Origin: Tepiditoga spiralis
GTDB lineage: Bacteria > Thermotogota > Thermotogae > Petrotogales > Petrotogaceae
Length of the DNA stretch: 64,000 nt
Direction: 5' to 3'
NCBI RefSeq assembly: GCF_014701195.1
Contig: NZ_AP018712.1
Span: 1,754,501-1,818,500 of the forward strand
In this document: positions 17,544 to 27,475 of the stretch, one piece after another
Numbering within the stretch: the stretch's first letter is position 1
Layout: each line of letters opens with the position of its first letter
Program-made: the position numbers and the translations under genes
Notes under the pieces: model-generated
What the model was told of the DNA's origin: nothing
Database searches by the model: none
Seen by the model: only the letters and a program-made list of their open reading frames with translations

Positions 17544-18524
17544 TTATAATGAATTATTTTTTGTAAAATCAATTATATCTTGTATTGTTGAAAAAGCAAG
17601 GCATGTTACTGTATCAGCTGCACCATAGTATATTGCTATTTTTCCTGTTTTTTTATCATGTAAAGTTGCACATGGAAATACAACATTTGGTACATCTCCT
17701 ACACATTCATATTGCTTTTGTGGAGATAGCAAATATGGTCTTGAACGATATAGTACTTTCCAAGGAGTTTCTTTGTCTAATATTGCTGCTCCCATATGAT
17801 AAACATATCCATTACATGAAGTTAAGACTCCATGATATATTAAAAGCCATCCCTCTTTTGTTTCTATCGGAACAGGACCCGCTCCAATTTTTGTACTTTG
17901 CCAAGGGCTTGTATTTATATTTGTCGTTCCCATAACATGTCTGTGTTTTCCCCAATGAATTAAATCAGGACTTTCACTATAAAATATATCTCCAAATTGA
18001 GTATGACCATTATCACTTGGCCTGCTTAGCATAGCAAATTTTCCATTTATTTTTTTAGGAAATAATACTCCATTTCTATTAAAAGGTAAAAAAGCATTTT
18101 CAGTTTGATAAAATGTTTTAAAATCATCTGTATATCCAACTCCAATTGTTGGTCCATGATACCCATTACACCAAGTTATATAATATCTATTTTCTATTTT
18201 ACACAATCTTGGATCATATTTATATGATGATATTCCAACTTCTTCATCTGATGAATTTGCTGATTTAAATTCTATTGGTTTATCTTTTATCTTCCAATTA
18301 ATTCCATCTTTTGAACTACCAAAATGAATATTCATTTCTCTACATTTATTATCACATCTAAATATTCCAACAAATTCATTTTCATAAGAAATTACAGCAC
18401 TATTAAAAATACTATTTGAATTTTTTATAGCATTTCTTTCTATTATTGGGTTTTTTGAATATCTCCAAATTGTGTCATCACAATTTAATGGTTTATCTTC
18501 CCATGGAATATTTAAATTAGACAT
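17544..18524 (-). CDS. GH130 family beta-mannoside phosphorylase
   Basis: A 326-residue five-bladed propeller enzyme of GH130. Characteristic stretches are [58 protein letters not shown] and [21 protein letters not shown]130 members use phosphate to split beta-1,2- or beta-1,4-mannosides into Man-1-P and an acceptor. There is no signal peptide. The gene overlaps the GH38 gene by one base (TAATG), and the divergent operon encodes GH85. Context therefore favours Man-beta-1,4-GlcNAc as substrate. Subfamily and specificity cannot be proved from sequence. Confidence 0.9.
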   Translation of the reverse strand: MSNLNIPWEDKPLNCDDTIWRYSKNPIIERNAIKNSNSIFNSAVISYENEFVGIFRCDNKCREMNIHFGSSKDGINWKIKDKPIEFKSANSSDEEVGISSYKYDPRLCKIENRYYITWCNGYHGPTIGVGYTDDFKTFYQTENAFLPFNRNGVLFPKKINGKFAMLSRPSDNGHTQFGDIFYSESPDLIHWGKHRHVMGTTNINTSPWQSTKIGAGPVPIETKEGWLLIYHGVLTSCNGYVYHMGAAILDKETPWKVLYRSRPYLLSPQKQYECVGDVPNVVFPCATLHDKKTGKIAIYYGAADTVTCLAFSTIQDIIDFTKNNSL

Positions 18525-21500
18525 TATACTTTCTCCAAATAAACCTTAAAAGTCTTAATTTCAAAAGGTTTTATTGTAAATTCAAAAATATTTTTATTAA
18601 ACTCTACATTTTTTTCTTTTTCTTCTAATAAATTACACTCTTCAAGAATTTTAATGTTTGAATTGAGTTTAACTTTTACTGTATCATTAGCATTTGAATA
18701 TTCATAAAATCTTAAAATAAAAGCATTTTCATCTTCTGATTTTTTTACTGTATCTAAAATAACTGAAGTTTCTTCAACTTCTATAAAACTCTTTATAGAA
18801 GTTAAATTGCCTGATTTATTAGTTGTTTTTGCAATCAAAGGATAATTCAATTCAAATGCTTCTTTTGTTGTATTTGCATCAAACCAATCTCCAACATGTG
18901 GCATAATACTATAAACAAACTCATGATTACCATTATCAGCCATTTTATCTGGTTCTATTCCAGATTTTATTAATGTAATTCTCATATTGTTATCTTTTAT
19001 ATCATGACCATATTTACAATCATTCAATAAGCTTACACCATAATTTCTTTCTGATAAATCTACCCATTTTTGAGCTACTGTTTCAAACTTTGCATAATCC
19101 CAACTTGTATTCCAATGAGTGTTTCTTTCAACATTTCCAAATTGTATTTCATAAGTAGCTTTTGTAGTTCTAACATCTACTGGAAATAACGCTTTTAATA
19201 AAACTTGATGTTCATTCCAATTTACCTTTGTTTCAAAATCTATTCTTCTTTTATCAGAATAAACTATCATATTTTGAGATAATTTAGAATTTAAAAATTC
19301 ATATTCAAAATTAATTACTATTCTATCTGGACCATTTTCAATTACTTTCTTATTCACTAAATTGTTTATTTCATATACTTTTTCTCTATAATATATATCT
19401 ATATCCCATGCATCAAACATCATAGGCCTATCTTCAAAAGTCTGTAAAACATTAGCTTTTTTCCCTTTTGGTAAAACTTCTCTATATGCTTCTTTATCAA
19501 ATAATGAAATTATTTGACCATTCTTATTTAATTTAATTATATAGAATTTATTTTCAATAGTATCATTTTCATACTTTAAATAATTTTTTATAGATTCATT
19601 TTTTCCATCAACTATTTTATATGTTTTATAACCCATTGCAGGAATATTTTCTACATTTATTTTTATAATATTCCCTATAATTTTTGAATAAGCAATTTCG
19701 TTATTTTCATCCACAAAAACTTTATTTTTAAACTCATCATTAAATTTTATAAAAATTTCACCACTTCTTATCCAAGATAATGAATTGAATACTATTAATT
19801 TATTACCTTTAATATTTATATTATCTGAAATTTCTTGAAGAACTTTATTAAGTAATGTTTCTTCAAGATTAAATAATTTTTCAAACTCCATTTGACTATC
19901 TTCATAAACTTCATGTATTGAAGAACCAGGTAAAATATCATGAAATTGATTTCTTAAAAGTATTTTCCATCCTTCATTTATTTTTTCTTGTGGATATATA
20001 TTATTTAATTCAATACTCGATAAAGTATTAAATACTTCAACATTGTGAAGTAAAATCTCACTTTTTCTATTATTTCTTTTTGTTTTTCCTTGTGAAGTAT
20101 ATGTACCTCTATGAAATTCTAAATATAGTTCACCATCAACTGTTGGTAATTTATACTTTTCTTTAACCCTTTCATCTAATCTTTTAAAAAAAGGCTCTGC
20201 TTTTCCAAATTCTATATCTGGTATACTTGGCATTTCTTTTATTTTTTTTCCTGTTTCAATCATTTCTTTGGTAGGTCCACCACCACCATCTCCCCATCCA
20301 AAAGCAATTAATAGTTCATCATTTATATCCTTTTGACTGTAATTATCCCATAATCCCTTTACACTTTTTGGAGTTAATAAACCATTATATGTATAAAAAT
20401 GAGCTCCATGTTCATCAGGCGTTGTTATAAAATGTGTTAAAATTTCTGTTCCATCTATTCCTCTCCAATTAAATGTGTCATATTCAGGTTTGTTGAACTG
20501 ACTCCAACTTATTTTTGTAGTCATAAAATATTCACAGCCACTCTTTTTTATTATTTGAGGTAAAGCCCATGAGTATCCAAATACATCTGGAAGCCATAAA
20601 ATTTTACTTCTTATATCAAATTCTTCTTTCATAAATTTTTGTCCAAATAAAAATTGCCTTACTAAAGATTCTCCTGATGGAACATTGCAATCTGCTTCTA
20701 CCCACATTCCTCCTGTAACTTCCCATTTACCTTCTTTTATTCTTTTTTTTATATTTTCATATATTTCAGGATAATCTTTTTTTATATAATCATATAGCTG
20801 AGGTTGAGATTGTACAAATTGATACTCTTCATATTGATTCATTAAATGATTTACTGTTGAAAATGTTCTTGAAGCTTTTTCTCTCGTATGTTTTAATCTC
20901 CAAAGCCATGCAACATCAATATGAGAATGTCCTATAGCAACCACTTTTGGTTTGTTTTTTTCATTTGATTTATAGTTCTTCAAAAATTCTTCTAATAATT
21001 CATTAGCTTTTGTAATTGAATCATAAAATTCTTTTGTCCCAGTTTTTCTAAAATCAATTACTTTAAATGATTTATCTAAAAATTCAATTAAATTTTTTCT
21101 ATCAAAAGAGTTTTTATCTAATTCTAATACTGTTTGTAATACAGTTAATGATCTAAAATAAAAGTCTTCTGTAACTCTGTTTATTTTTACTAATTTTGCT
21201 TCTGAAAACAAATTATTTTTATTATTAATTCCACTAAATGCTTTTATATGAATAATTATCTTTTCATTTATAATCCATTCTGGTTTCAAAAATACTTCGG
21301 AATGATTAATATCTAATCCTTGCACTGGCTTTTCATTTATATAAATTAATGATTCTGTTCCTGAAAGGCCTCCAAGATCTCCTTTACCTAAATTAAAGTA
21401 TAATGCAACATTATCTTTAGACCAGTCATTTGGAAATTTAATTGTTTTTCTAAACCAATATATTTCATCTTTGTTTCCCCATCTATTTCCTATATTAAAT

Positions 21501-21652
21501 TCTTTCCAAGTTTTATTTTTTACATAATCTAATCCTAAATTATTAACTCCAATATTAATATATTCCATTATTTCTAAATCTATAATTTTTTCATAAATAT
21601 GTTTTTTAATCTCTTCAACATATTTTTTTATTTTTTCAACAGTAAAGTACAT
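18524..21652 (-). CDS. GH38 alpha-mannosidase
   Basis: A 1042-residue cytoplasmic alpha-mannosidase with no signal peptide. The catalytic domain shows the zinc-binding [19 protein letters not shown] (about 240-258), [16 protein letters not shown] (about 312-327), which contains the expected nucleophile Asp, and [15 protein letters not shown]. The N-terminal beta domain and C-terminal beta-sandwich domains complete the Ams1/MngB-type architecture. It would remove alpha-linked mannose from imported oligosaccharides. It lies 24 bases after the GntR/LacI regulator and overlaps GH130. Confidence 0.95.
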   Translation of the reverse strand: MYFTVEKIKKYVEEIKKHIYEKIIDLEIMEYINIGVNNLGLDYVKNKTWKEFNIGNRWGNKDEIYWFRKTIKFPNDWSKDNVALYFNLGKGDLGGLSGTESLIYINEKPVQGLDINHSEVFLKPEWIINEKIIIHIKAFSGINNKNNLFSEAKLVKINRVTEDFYFRSLTVLQTVLELDKNSFDRKNLIEFLDKSFKVIDFRKTGTKEFYDSITKANELLEEFLKNYKSNEKNKPKVVAIGHSHIDVAWLWRLKHTREKASRTFSTVNHLMNQYEEYQFVQSQPQLYDYIKKDYPEIYENIKKRIKEGKWEVTGGMWVEADCNVPSGESLVRQFLFGQKFMKEEFDIRSKILWLPDVFGYSWALPQIIKKSGCEYFMTTKISWSQFNKPEYDTFNWRGIDGTEILTHFITTPDEHGAHFYTYNGLLTPKSVKGLWDNYSQKDINDELLIAFGWGDGGGGPTKEMIETGKKIKEMPSIPDIEFGKAEPFFKRLDERVKEKYKLPTVDGELYLEFHRGTYTSQGKTKRNNRKSEILLHNVEVFNTLSSIELNNIYPQEKINEGWKILLRNQFHDILPGSSIHEVYEDSQMEFEKLFNLEETLLNKVLQEISDNINIKGNKLIVFNSLSWIRSGEIFIKFNDEFKNKVFVDENNEIAYSKIIGNIIKINVENIPAMGYKTYKIVDGKNESIKNYLKYENDTIENKFYIIKLNKNGQIISLFDKEAYREVLPKGKKANVLQTFEDRPMMFDAWDIDIYYREKVYEINNLVNKKVIENGPDRIVINFEYEFLNSKLSQNMIVYSDKRRIDFETKVNWNEHQVLLKALFPVDVRTTKATYEIQFGNVERNTHWNTSWDYAKFETVAQKWVDLSERNYGVSLLNDCKYGHDIKDNNMRITLIKSGIEPDKMADNGNHEFVYSIMPHVGDWFDANTTKEAFELNYPLIAKTTNKSGNLTSIKSFIEVEETSVILDTVKKSEDENAFILRFYEYSNANDTVKVKLNSNIKILEECNLLEEKEKNVEFNKNIFEFTIKPFEIKTFKVYLEKV

Positions 21653-21676
21653 ATTTTAAGCCTCCTAAAGATTATT

Positions 21677-22777
21677 TTATAAGTTTTTAGTTGAGTTTCT
21701 TATTATCAATTTAGTTGGATAATATATTTGATGAATTATTTTAGAATCTAATTCATCATTATTTTTTATTTCAATTTTTTTTATGAGTAAGTTACCAGCT
21801 TGATAACCAATATTTTTTGGATATTGAGCTACAGTTGTTAATGGTACTTCCAAATGTTTTACTATTTCTTTATCATCAAATCCAACAACAGATAAATCTT
21901 CAGGTATTTTTATATTTTTTATTCTACTCATCTTCACAATATGTAAGGCTACATAATCATTTAATGCCACAATGCCAGTTATTTTATTTTCTGTTATATA
22001 TTTATATAATTCTTCATAAATCTGATCTTCAGTTTTTTTATATTCATTATATGAGTATAAAAGTATTTCTTCATCTTCAAATCCAAAATTTTTCATTGCT
22101 TTTTTATAACCAGTTATTCTATCTTCTATAGTGGATGTAATGGAATATCTGTTTTTTATAAAAGCTATTTTATGATGCCCTCTATCTATTAAATGATTAG
22201 TTGCTTTAAATGTTCCATCGATGTTATCAGACATAACAACGTCGGTTTCACAACCTTGTAAACGTCTGTCTACTAAAACAAAAGGAAATTGTTCTTCTTT
22301 TAAATCTGATATGGCATTGCTATCTTTTTGATCTTCAGCAGGCATTATTATCATTCCTGCAACACCTTCGTGTTTTAATTTATGGATATTTTCGGCTTCT
22401 TTTTTATAATTTTCATTACTATTCATAAAAGTTATAGAAAATCCTTTTTCTTCTAATGCCTTTTCTATCCCATTTAATATTTTTGATTCAAATTCGTCAG
22501 AACAATTATTCAATAATACCCCTATATGATTATTTTTTTTATCAGAATTTATACTTTTATCAAATACAAATGTTCCTGCTCCTTGAACTCTATAAAGATA
22601 CCCCGCATAAACTAATTCCTGAATTGCTTTACGAATTGTTTGTCTACTAACTTTTAAATTTTCAGAAAGACTTCTTTCAGTTGGAATAACTTCTCCAGGT
22701 TTAAAGGTTCCATTGTTTATATTTTTTAGTATATATTCTTTAATTTTTATATACAATGGTTTATTAGATTGTTCCAT
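21677..22777 (-). CDS. GntR/LacI-type (AraR-like) transcriptional regulator
   Basis: A 366-residue chimeric regulator. Residues 1-70 form a GntR winged helix (KPGEVIPTERSLSENL, SRQTIRKAIQELVYAGYL). Residues 80-366 form a LacI-type periplasmic-binding-like sugar sensor (HIGVLLNNCSDEF, SDNIDGTFKATNHLIDRGHH, VVGFDDKE). It heads the minus operon with GH38 and GH130 and faces the transporter-GH85 operon. The inverted repeats at 22833-22866 and 22986-23012 are its probable operators. The likely inducer is a mannose- or GlcNAc-containing sugar. Confidence 0.92.
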   Translation of the reverse strand: MEQSNKPLYIKIKEYILKNINNGTFKPGEVIPTERSLSENLKVSRQTIRKAIQELVYAGYLYRVQGAGTFVFDKSINSDKKNNHIGVLLNNCSDEFESKILNGIEKALEEKGFSITFMNSNENYKKEAENIHKLKHEGVAGMIIMPAEDQKDSNAISDLKEEQFPFVLVDRRLQGCETDVVMSDNIDGTFKATNHLIDRGHHKIAFIKNRYSITSTIEDRITGYKKAMKNFGFEDEEILLYSYNEYKKTEDQIYEELYKYITENKITGIVALNDYVALHIVKMSRIKNIKIPEDLSVVGFDDKEIVKHLEVPLTTVAQYPKNIGYQAGNLLIKKIEIKNNDELDSKIIHQIYYPTKLIIRNSTKNL

Positions 22778-22805
22778 AAAATTCCCCCTTTATTCTATAT
22801 ATTTA

Positions 22806-22834
22806 ATAATATCAAATTATTTAAAAAATGTCAA
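22806..22834 (-). promoter_or_regulatory. Promoter of the regulator-GH38-GH130 operon
   Basis: On the minus strand TTGACA (22834-22829) and TATTAT (22811-22806) are 17 bases apart. The -35 box overlaps the proximal arm of the inverted repeat at 22833-22866 by two bases. Confidence 0.8.
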
Positions 22835-22866
22835 TACCAATTTTTACTTTTTAATAAATTGGTATT
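22833..22866. promoter_or_regulatory. Probable operator O1
   Basis: AATACCAATTT at 22833-22843 and its exact reverse complement AAATTGGTATT at 22856-22866 are separated by 12 bases. The repeat sits at and just upstream of the minus-strand -35 box, fitting repression or autoregulation by the GntR/LacI protein. It shares the ATTGGTA half-site with O2. Confidence 0.65.
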
Positions 22867-22944
22867 TTGTATAAAAAACAACTTATAAATTAAAATTAAA
22901 TCAAAGTATTAAAATATTTGTTTAAAATAGATATAAAAATGTGG

Positions 22945-22973
22945 TTGACAAATAAATTTTAATTTGATATAAT
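22945..22973 (+). promoter_or_regulatory. Consensus promoter of the transporter-GH85 operon
   Basis: TTGACA (22945-22950), a 17-base spacer and TATAAT (22968-22973) give a perfect sigma-A-type match. The start site would be near 22980, just upstream of O2. Confidence 0.9.
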
Positions 22974-22985
22974 CAAAATGTTACT

Positions 22986-23012
22986 ATTGGTATCTAAAAG
23001 ATACGTACCAAT
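22986..23012. promoter_or_regulatory. Probable operator O2
   Basis: ATTGGTA (22986-22992) and TACCAAT (23006-23012) form the outer arms. An inner perfect repeat GTATCT-AAA-AGATAC lies at 22990-23004. The site covers roughly +6 to +32 of the plus-strand promoter, where a bound repressor would block elongation or open-complex formation. Confidence 0.65.
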
Positions 23013-23046
23013 AAAAACCATTTTTAGTAAAAAAGGGGGATTATAA

Positions 23047-24942
23047 ATGAGCAAAAAAAGATTGAAAATTTTTTTGAGTTTTTTATTTATGCTTTTTATG
23101 GTGAATTCAATTTTTGGAAGTTATAGTGAATCACCAATGTTAATGGAAAGAGTAAAAAATGGAGATTTACCTTCTGTGGATAACAGACTGCCTATTCATC
23201 CAAAAGTTGTAAAAGTAAGAGAAGAAATTGGTAAATATGGCGGAACTTTACACATATCAAAAGGAAATGAAATGAGAGCATTACTTGTGGAAAACACAAT
23301 AGAATCCACAGGTCCCATACCTGTTTTTGACGAAAAATTAGTTGAAGGAAATGTAATTGAAAGTTGGAAAGTTATGGATAATGGTAAAAAATTTTTATTT
23401 ACTATAAGAAAAGGATTAAAATGGTCAGATGGATATCCTGTAACTACTGAAGATGTTAGATTTACTTTAGAAGATATTTATTCTAATAAAAATATAACAA
23501 GGATTTTTCCTGATTGGTTAGTCAAAGGCGGAGAAAAAGTTAAATTAAATATAATAGATAAATATACATTTGAATTAGATTTTAAAGAACCATATGGATT
23601 ATTTTTATTACAATTACAATCAATTGCAAGAGGAAGTTATCATTTTTTTATTAATCCTTCACATTACTTAAAAAAATTTCATGCAAAATATACTTCAATG
23701 GATAAATTAAAACCTTTACTCGAAAAAGAAAAACTTGATGAAAAAAGCTGGGGAAAATTATTTCAAAGAAAATGGCAATCAAGTCCATGGAATCATAGAA
23801 AGGATATAGGTTATCCAGTACTCGATCCTTATGTAGTTGTAGAAAAACCATCAGATAATGTTACTATTTTCGAAAGAAACCCTTATTATTTTAAAGTTGA
23901 TGAAAAAGGGAATCAATTACCATATATAGATAAAGTTAGATATGAATCTATTAGCAATCAAGAATTGATGAATATGAAAATAATGTCTGGAGAACTTGAT
24001 TTTACAATAAACACATCGCTTGGCGATTTAGCTTTGTACAAAGCTAATGAAGAAAAAGGAAAGTATAATACAGTTCTTGTTCCAATAAAAAGTATAAATA
24101 CAAAAGCATGTTACTTTCCAAACTTAACTTATGAAGATAAAACATGGAGAAAAATAATGAGAAACCCAGAATTTAGACATGCTCTATCTCTTGCAATAAA
24201 TAGAGATGAAATAAATGAGCTTGTTTATTATGGGTTTGGTACACCATCACAAGCTTGTGATGCACCTGGTTCTCCATTTGTAGAAAAGTCATTTAGAAAT
24301 GCTTATATAAAGTATGATCCTAAAAAAGCAGAAGAAATTTTAGATAAAATTGGTCTCAGTAAAAAAGATAAAGATGGTTGGAGAATAGGTCCAGATGGTA
24401 AACCTTTTACAATAAATATAGAATTTTTTCAAGTTAATCCAAGCTTGGTACCAACAACAGAATTAGTTGCAAGTTATTGGAAAGATATAGGAATAAAAAC
24501 TGAAATGAAAGTTATAGATGGTGGTTTATGGTATCAAAGACAAGGTGCAAACAAAACAACCATGTCTGTATGGCATGAAGATGCTTCAAGACCTGGAAAT
24601 CCATTTTTCTTTTTTGTTCCATATGAAATGATTAACTGGGGACCTGCATGGAGAACATGGTTCACAACAAATGGAAAAGAAGGAGAAGAACCACCTTTAG
24701 AAGTTAAAAAATTATTTGAATATTATAATAAATTTACAAGTACAATTTCAAATAAAGAAAGAATTGAATTTGGGAAAAAAATACTAAAATCACAATCAGA
24801 AAATTTATGGGTAATAGGTACAGTAAACAACATACCAATACCTGTAATTATAAATAAACATTTAAAAAATGTAGTAAATGGCTTAGATCCACAATGGGGA
24901 CCTTCTATGGAAGAACAATACTTTTTTGACAATGTAAAATAA
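23047..24942 (+). CDS. Family-5 extracellular solute-binding protein of the glycan ABC importer
   Basis: A 631-residue SBP_bac_5 protein with a signal peptide (residues 1 to about 24, ending near SIFG). The family core is visible: KFLFTIRKGLKWSDGYPVTTEDVRF, NPYYFKVDEKGNQLPYID and FRHALSLAINRDEI. In Thermotogota many family-5 binding proteins carry oligosaccharides, not peptides. Between a sugar regulator and a GH85 gene, the probable ligand is the Man(n)GlcNAc oligosaccharide. AAAAGGGGG precedes the ATG. A terminator hairpin follows the gene. Confidence 0.9.
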   Translation: MSKKRLKIFLSFLFMLFMVNSIFGSYSESPMLMERVKNGDLPSVDNRLPIHPKVVKVREEIGKYGGTLHISKGNEMRALLVENTIESTGPIPVFDEKLVEGNVIESWKVMDNGKKFLFTIRKGLKWSDGYPVTTEDVRFTLEDIYSNKNITRIFPDWLVKGGEKVKLNIIDKYTFELDFKEPYGLFLLQLQSIARGSYHFFINPSHYLKKFHAKYTSMDKLKPLLEKEKLDEKSWGKLFQRKWQSSPWNHRKDIGYPVLDPYVVVEKPSDNVTIFERNPYYFKVDEKGNQLPYIDKVRYESISNQELMNMKIMSGELDFTINTSLGDLALYKANEEKGKYNTVLVPIKSINTKACYFPNLTYEDKTWRKIMRNPEFRHALSLAINRDEINELVYYGFGTPSQACDAPGSPFVEKSFRNAYIKYDPKKAEEILDKIGLSKKDKDGWRIGPDGKPFTINIEFFQVNPSLVPTTELVASYWKDIGIKTEMKVIDGGLWYQRQGANKTTMSVWHEDASRPGNPFFFFVPYEMINWGPAWRTWFTTNGKEGEEPPLEVKKLFEYYNKFTSTISNKERIEFGKKILKSQSENLWVIGTVNNIPIPVIINKHLKNVVNGLDPQWGPSMEEQYFFDNVK

Positions 24943-24947
24943 AATTT

Positions 24948-24985
24948 AAACTAACCGTAGTTAAATCTACGGTTAGTTTTAAAAA
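24948..24985 (+). terminator. Intra-operon terminator after the binding-protein gene
   Basis: AAACTAACCGTAG and its exact complement flank a 6-base loop and are followed by TTTT and then A-rich sequence. Partial termination here would give more binding protein than permease, as is common in ABC operons. Confidence 0.75.
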
Positions 24986-25014
24986 AATTTTTTTACGAAG
25001 CTAAGGAGGAACTG

Positions 25015-26019
25015 ATGATAACTTATATTATAAAAAGGATTCTCCAAATTATACCAATATTAATAGCAATATCTATAATAAGCTTTATAGTTATTGAATT
25101 ACCACCAGGAGATTTTTTAACTTCAAAAATTGCTCAATTAACAAAAGAAGGTGGTACTGTATCAGAAACAGAATTAAATAACTTAAGAGTGAGTTATGGT
25201 CTTGATAAACCAGTTGTTCAAAGATACTTTATATGGATATGGAAAATCATTTCTCGTGGAGATTTTGGTAGATCGTTTAAATGGAATAAACCTGTTTTTG
25301 AAGTTATTGGTGAAAGATTGATGTTGACAGTCATAATCTCTATAACTACTTTGATTTTTGTATGGGTAGTTGCTATACCAATAGGGGTTTTATCTGCAAC
25401 AAGACAGTATTCTATTTTTGATTATGGAGCAACATTTATAGGATTTATAGGACTTGCAGTACCTAATTTTTTATTAGCATTAATTTTAATGTTTATTTCA
25501 TACAAATATTTTGGAGTTACAATAACTGGTTTATTTTCACAAGAATATGCTGATTCTGCATGGAATTTTGGAAAGTTTTTAGATATGATGAAACATATTT
25601 GGGTACCAGTAGTCGTAATTGGAACATCTGGAACAGCAGGTATAATAAGAACTTTGAGAGGTTGTTTGTTGGATGAATTAAAAAAACAATATGTAGTTAC
25701 AGCAAGAGCAAAAGGATTAAGTGAAAGAAAAATATTATTTAAATATCCAGTTAGAATAGCTTTAAATCCTTTAATTAGTACTATTGGATGGGTTTTACCT
25801 GGAATAATTTCTGGAGATGCAATAGTTGCAAATGTTCTTAATTTACCAACAACAGGAACTGTATTGCTTGAATCTTTACAATTTCAAGACATGTATCTTG
25901 CAGCAAGTTTTGTTTTACTTTTGAGCTTTTTGACTGTAATAGGTACTCTAATTTCAGATATTCTGTTAGCACTTACAGATCCTAGAATTAGGTATGAAAG
26001 GAATGAAAAAAATGTTTAA
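25015..26019 (+). CDS. ABC transporter permease, DppB/OppB family
   Basis: A 334-residue inner-membrane permease with an N-terminal membrane segment (IPILIAISIISFIVIELPPGD) and about six segments in all. The EAA-like loop RTLRGCLLDELKKQYVVTARAKGLSE contacts the ATPase subunits. It forms a heterodimer with the next gene product. AAGGAGG lies 5 bases before the ATG. It is the second gene of the glycan importer operon. Confidence 0.95.
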   Translation: MITYIIKRILQIIPILIAISIISFIVIELPPGDFLTSKIAQLTKEGGTVSETELNNLRVSYGLDKPVVQRYFIWIWKIISRGDFGRSFKWNKPVFEVIGERLMLTVIISITTLIFVWVVAIPIGVLSATRQYSIFDYGATFIGFIGLAVPNFLLALILMFISYKYFGVTITGLFSQEYADSAWNFGKFLDMMKHIWVPVVVIGTSGTAGIIRTLRGCLLDELKKQYVVTARAKGLSERKILFKYPVRIALNPLISTIGWVLPGIISGDAIVANVLNLPTTGTVLLESLQFQDMYLAASFVLLLSFLTVIGTLISDILLALTDPRIRYERNEKNV

Positions 26020-27115
26020 GAAAAAGTCAAAAAAAATAGATAAATTTACAGCCTCTCAACTCCAACTGACTTGGTGGAACTTTAAAAAACATAAATTAGC
26101 AATTATTTCAAGTTTTGTGTTGATTTTTCTTTATTTAATGATTATATTTGCACCATTCATTTCACCATATAGTAAATCAAAAAGATTTTCTATGTATCAA
26201 TACGCCCCACCACAAAAAATTCATTTTTTTGATGAAAAAGGATTTCATTTGAGACCTTTTGTTTATGGGTATAACAAAAAATTAGATATGAAAACATTTA
26301 AAAGAACATATGAAGTTAATAAAACAAAAAAATATAAAATATATTTTTTTGTAAAAGGTGAAAAATATAAGTTATGGAATTTATTTAAAACAGACATTCA
26401 CTTATTTGGAACAAAAAAAGGTCATATTTTTTTATTTGGAACGGATAGACTTGGTAGAGATTTATTTTCAAGAGTAGTATTTGGAGCATGTATTTCTCTG
26501 ACAATAGGTTTAATTGGAGTATTTTTAACTTTTGTAATAGGTGTTACTCTTGGAAGTATTTCAGGTTATTATGGTGGAATTGCAGATACTATAATTCAAA
26601 GAATGATAGATGTATTAATTTCAATACCTCAAATCCCATTATGGATGGCACTTGCAGCAGCAATGCCAAGAAATTGGCCAATTTTAAAAGTATATTTTTC
26701 AATTGTTATAATACTTTCTTTAGTTGGATGGGGAGGACTTGCAAGAGTTGTACGCGGAAAGTTTTTATCTTTAAGAAATGAAGAATTTATAATGGCAGCT
26801 AAATATGCTGGAGCATCAGACTTTTGGATAATTACAAAACATATGATACCTTCTTTTATGAGTTATATAATAGTCTCTATAACTTTAAGTATACCTGGAA
26901 TGATACTTGGAGAAACTGGTTTGAGCTTTTTAGGTTTAGGTTTACAACCACCAGCAGTTAGCTGGGGAGTATTACTTCAAGATGCACAAAATTTGTCTGC
27001 ATTAGCTTATCATCCATGGCTATTATTACCTGGATTGTTTGTAATAATAACAGTACTTATGTTTAATTTTTTAGGTGATGGATTGAGAGATGCAGCAGAT
27101 CCATACAGTAAATAG
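26012..27115 (+). CDS. ABC transporter permease, DppC/OppC family
   Basis: A 367-residue permease. After the first membrane segment (LAIISSFVLIFLYLMIIFAPF) there is an external insertion of about 90 residues with many charged residues before GTDRLGRDLFSR, longer than in E. coli OppC. The EAA-like loop is GKFLSLRNEEFIMAAKYAGA. In-frame ATGs occur at 25994, 26003 and 26012. AAAGGA at 25997-26002 has good spacing only for 26012. The gene overlaps the preceding stop by 8 bases. Confidence 0.93.
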   Translation: MFKKKSKKIDKFTASQLQLTWWNFKKHKLAIISSFVLIFLYLMIIFAPFISPYSKSKRFSMYQYAPPQKIHFFDEKGFHLRPFVYGYNKKLDMKTFKRTYEVNKTKKYKIYFFVKGEKYKLWNLFKTDIHLFGTKKGHIFLFGTDRLGRDLFSRVVFGACISLTIGLIGVFLTFVIGVTLGSISGYYGGIADTIIQRMIDVLISIPQIPLWMALAAAMPRNWPILKVYFSIVIILSLVGWGGLARVVRGKFLSLRNEEFIMAAKYAGASDFWIITKHMIPSFMSYIIVSITLSIPGMILGETGLSFLGLGLQPPAVSWGVLLQDAQNLSALAYHPWLLLPGLFVIITVLMFNFLGDGLRDAADPYSK

Positions 27116-27132
27116 AAAGGAAAGGATTAATT

Positions 27133-27474
27133 ATGGTATTTTTTTATTTAATGTTTTTAATTTTAATAATGATATTCGTATTTATAAGTAAAGTTTTCTT
27201 TGAGCTTTCAATAAATAAATTTATAGTAGAAAAACACAAACATTTAGAATACATATTAGAAACTAAAAATCCACCAAATATATGGTTAAAAAACACTAAA
27301 AATGTACAAAAAAAATGTTTAAAAAAACTTACTAATTTGATAAAGTATTTACAAAGTTCAAAATTAGTTGATAGTGAAGAAAGTAGAAAAAAAATGCTTT
27401 TAAAATTAAATAAGATACAAAAAAATTGGATGAAAAAAGAATATTTTAAACAAATTAATATAAAGGATGATTAA
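27133..27474 (+). CDS. Small single-pass membrane protein of unknown function in the importer operon
   Basis: A 113-residue protein with one N-terminal membrane helix (FFYLMFLILIMIFVFISKVF, about 3-23) followed by a Lys-rich, probably helical or coiled-coil cytoplasmic part. No known domain is recognised. It sits between the permease and first ATPase genes and overlaps the start region of the ATPase gene, so it is expressed with the importer. It may be an accessory or assembly subunit; this is inference from position only. Confidence 0.7.
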   Translation: MVFFYLMFLILIMIFVFISKVFFELSINKFIVEKHKHLEYILETKNPPNIWLKNTKNVQKKCLKKLTNLIKYLQSSKLVDSEESRKKMLLKLNKIQKNWMKKEYFKQINIKDD

Positions 27475-27475
27475 T

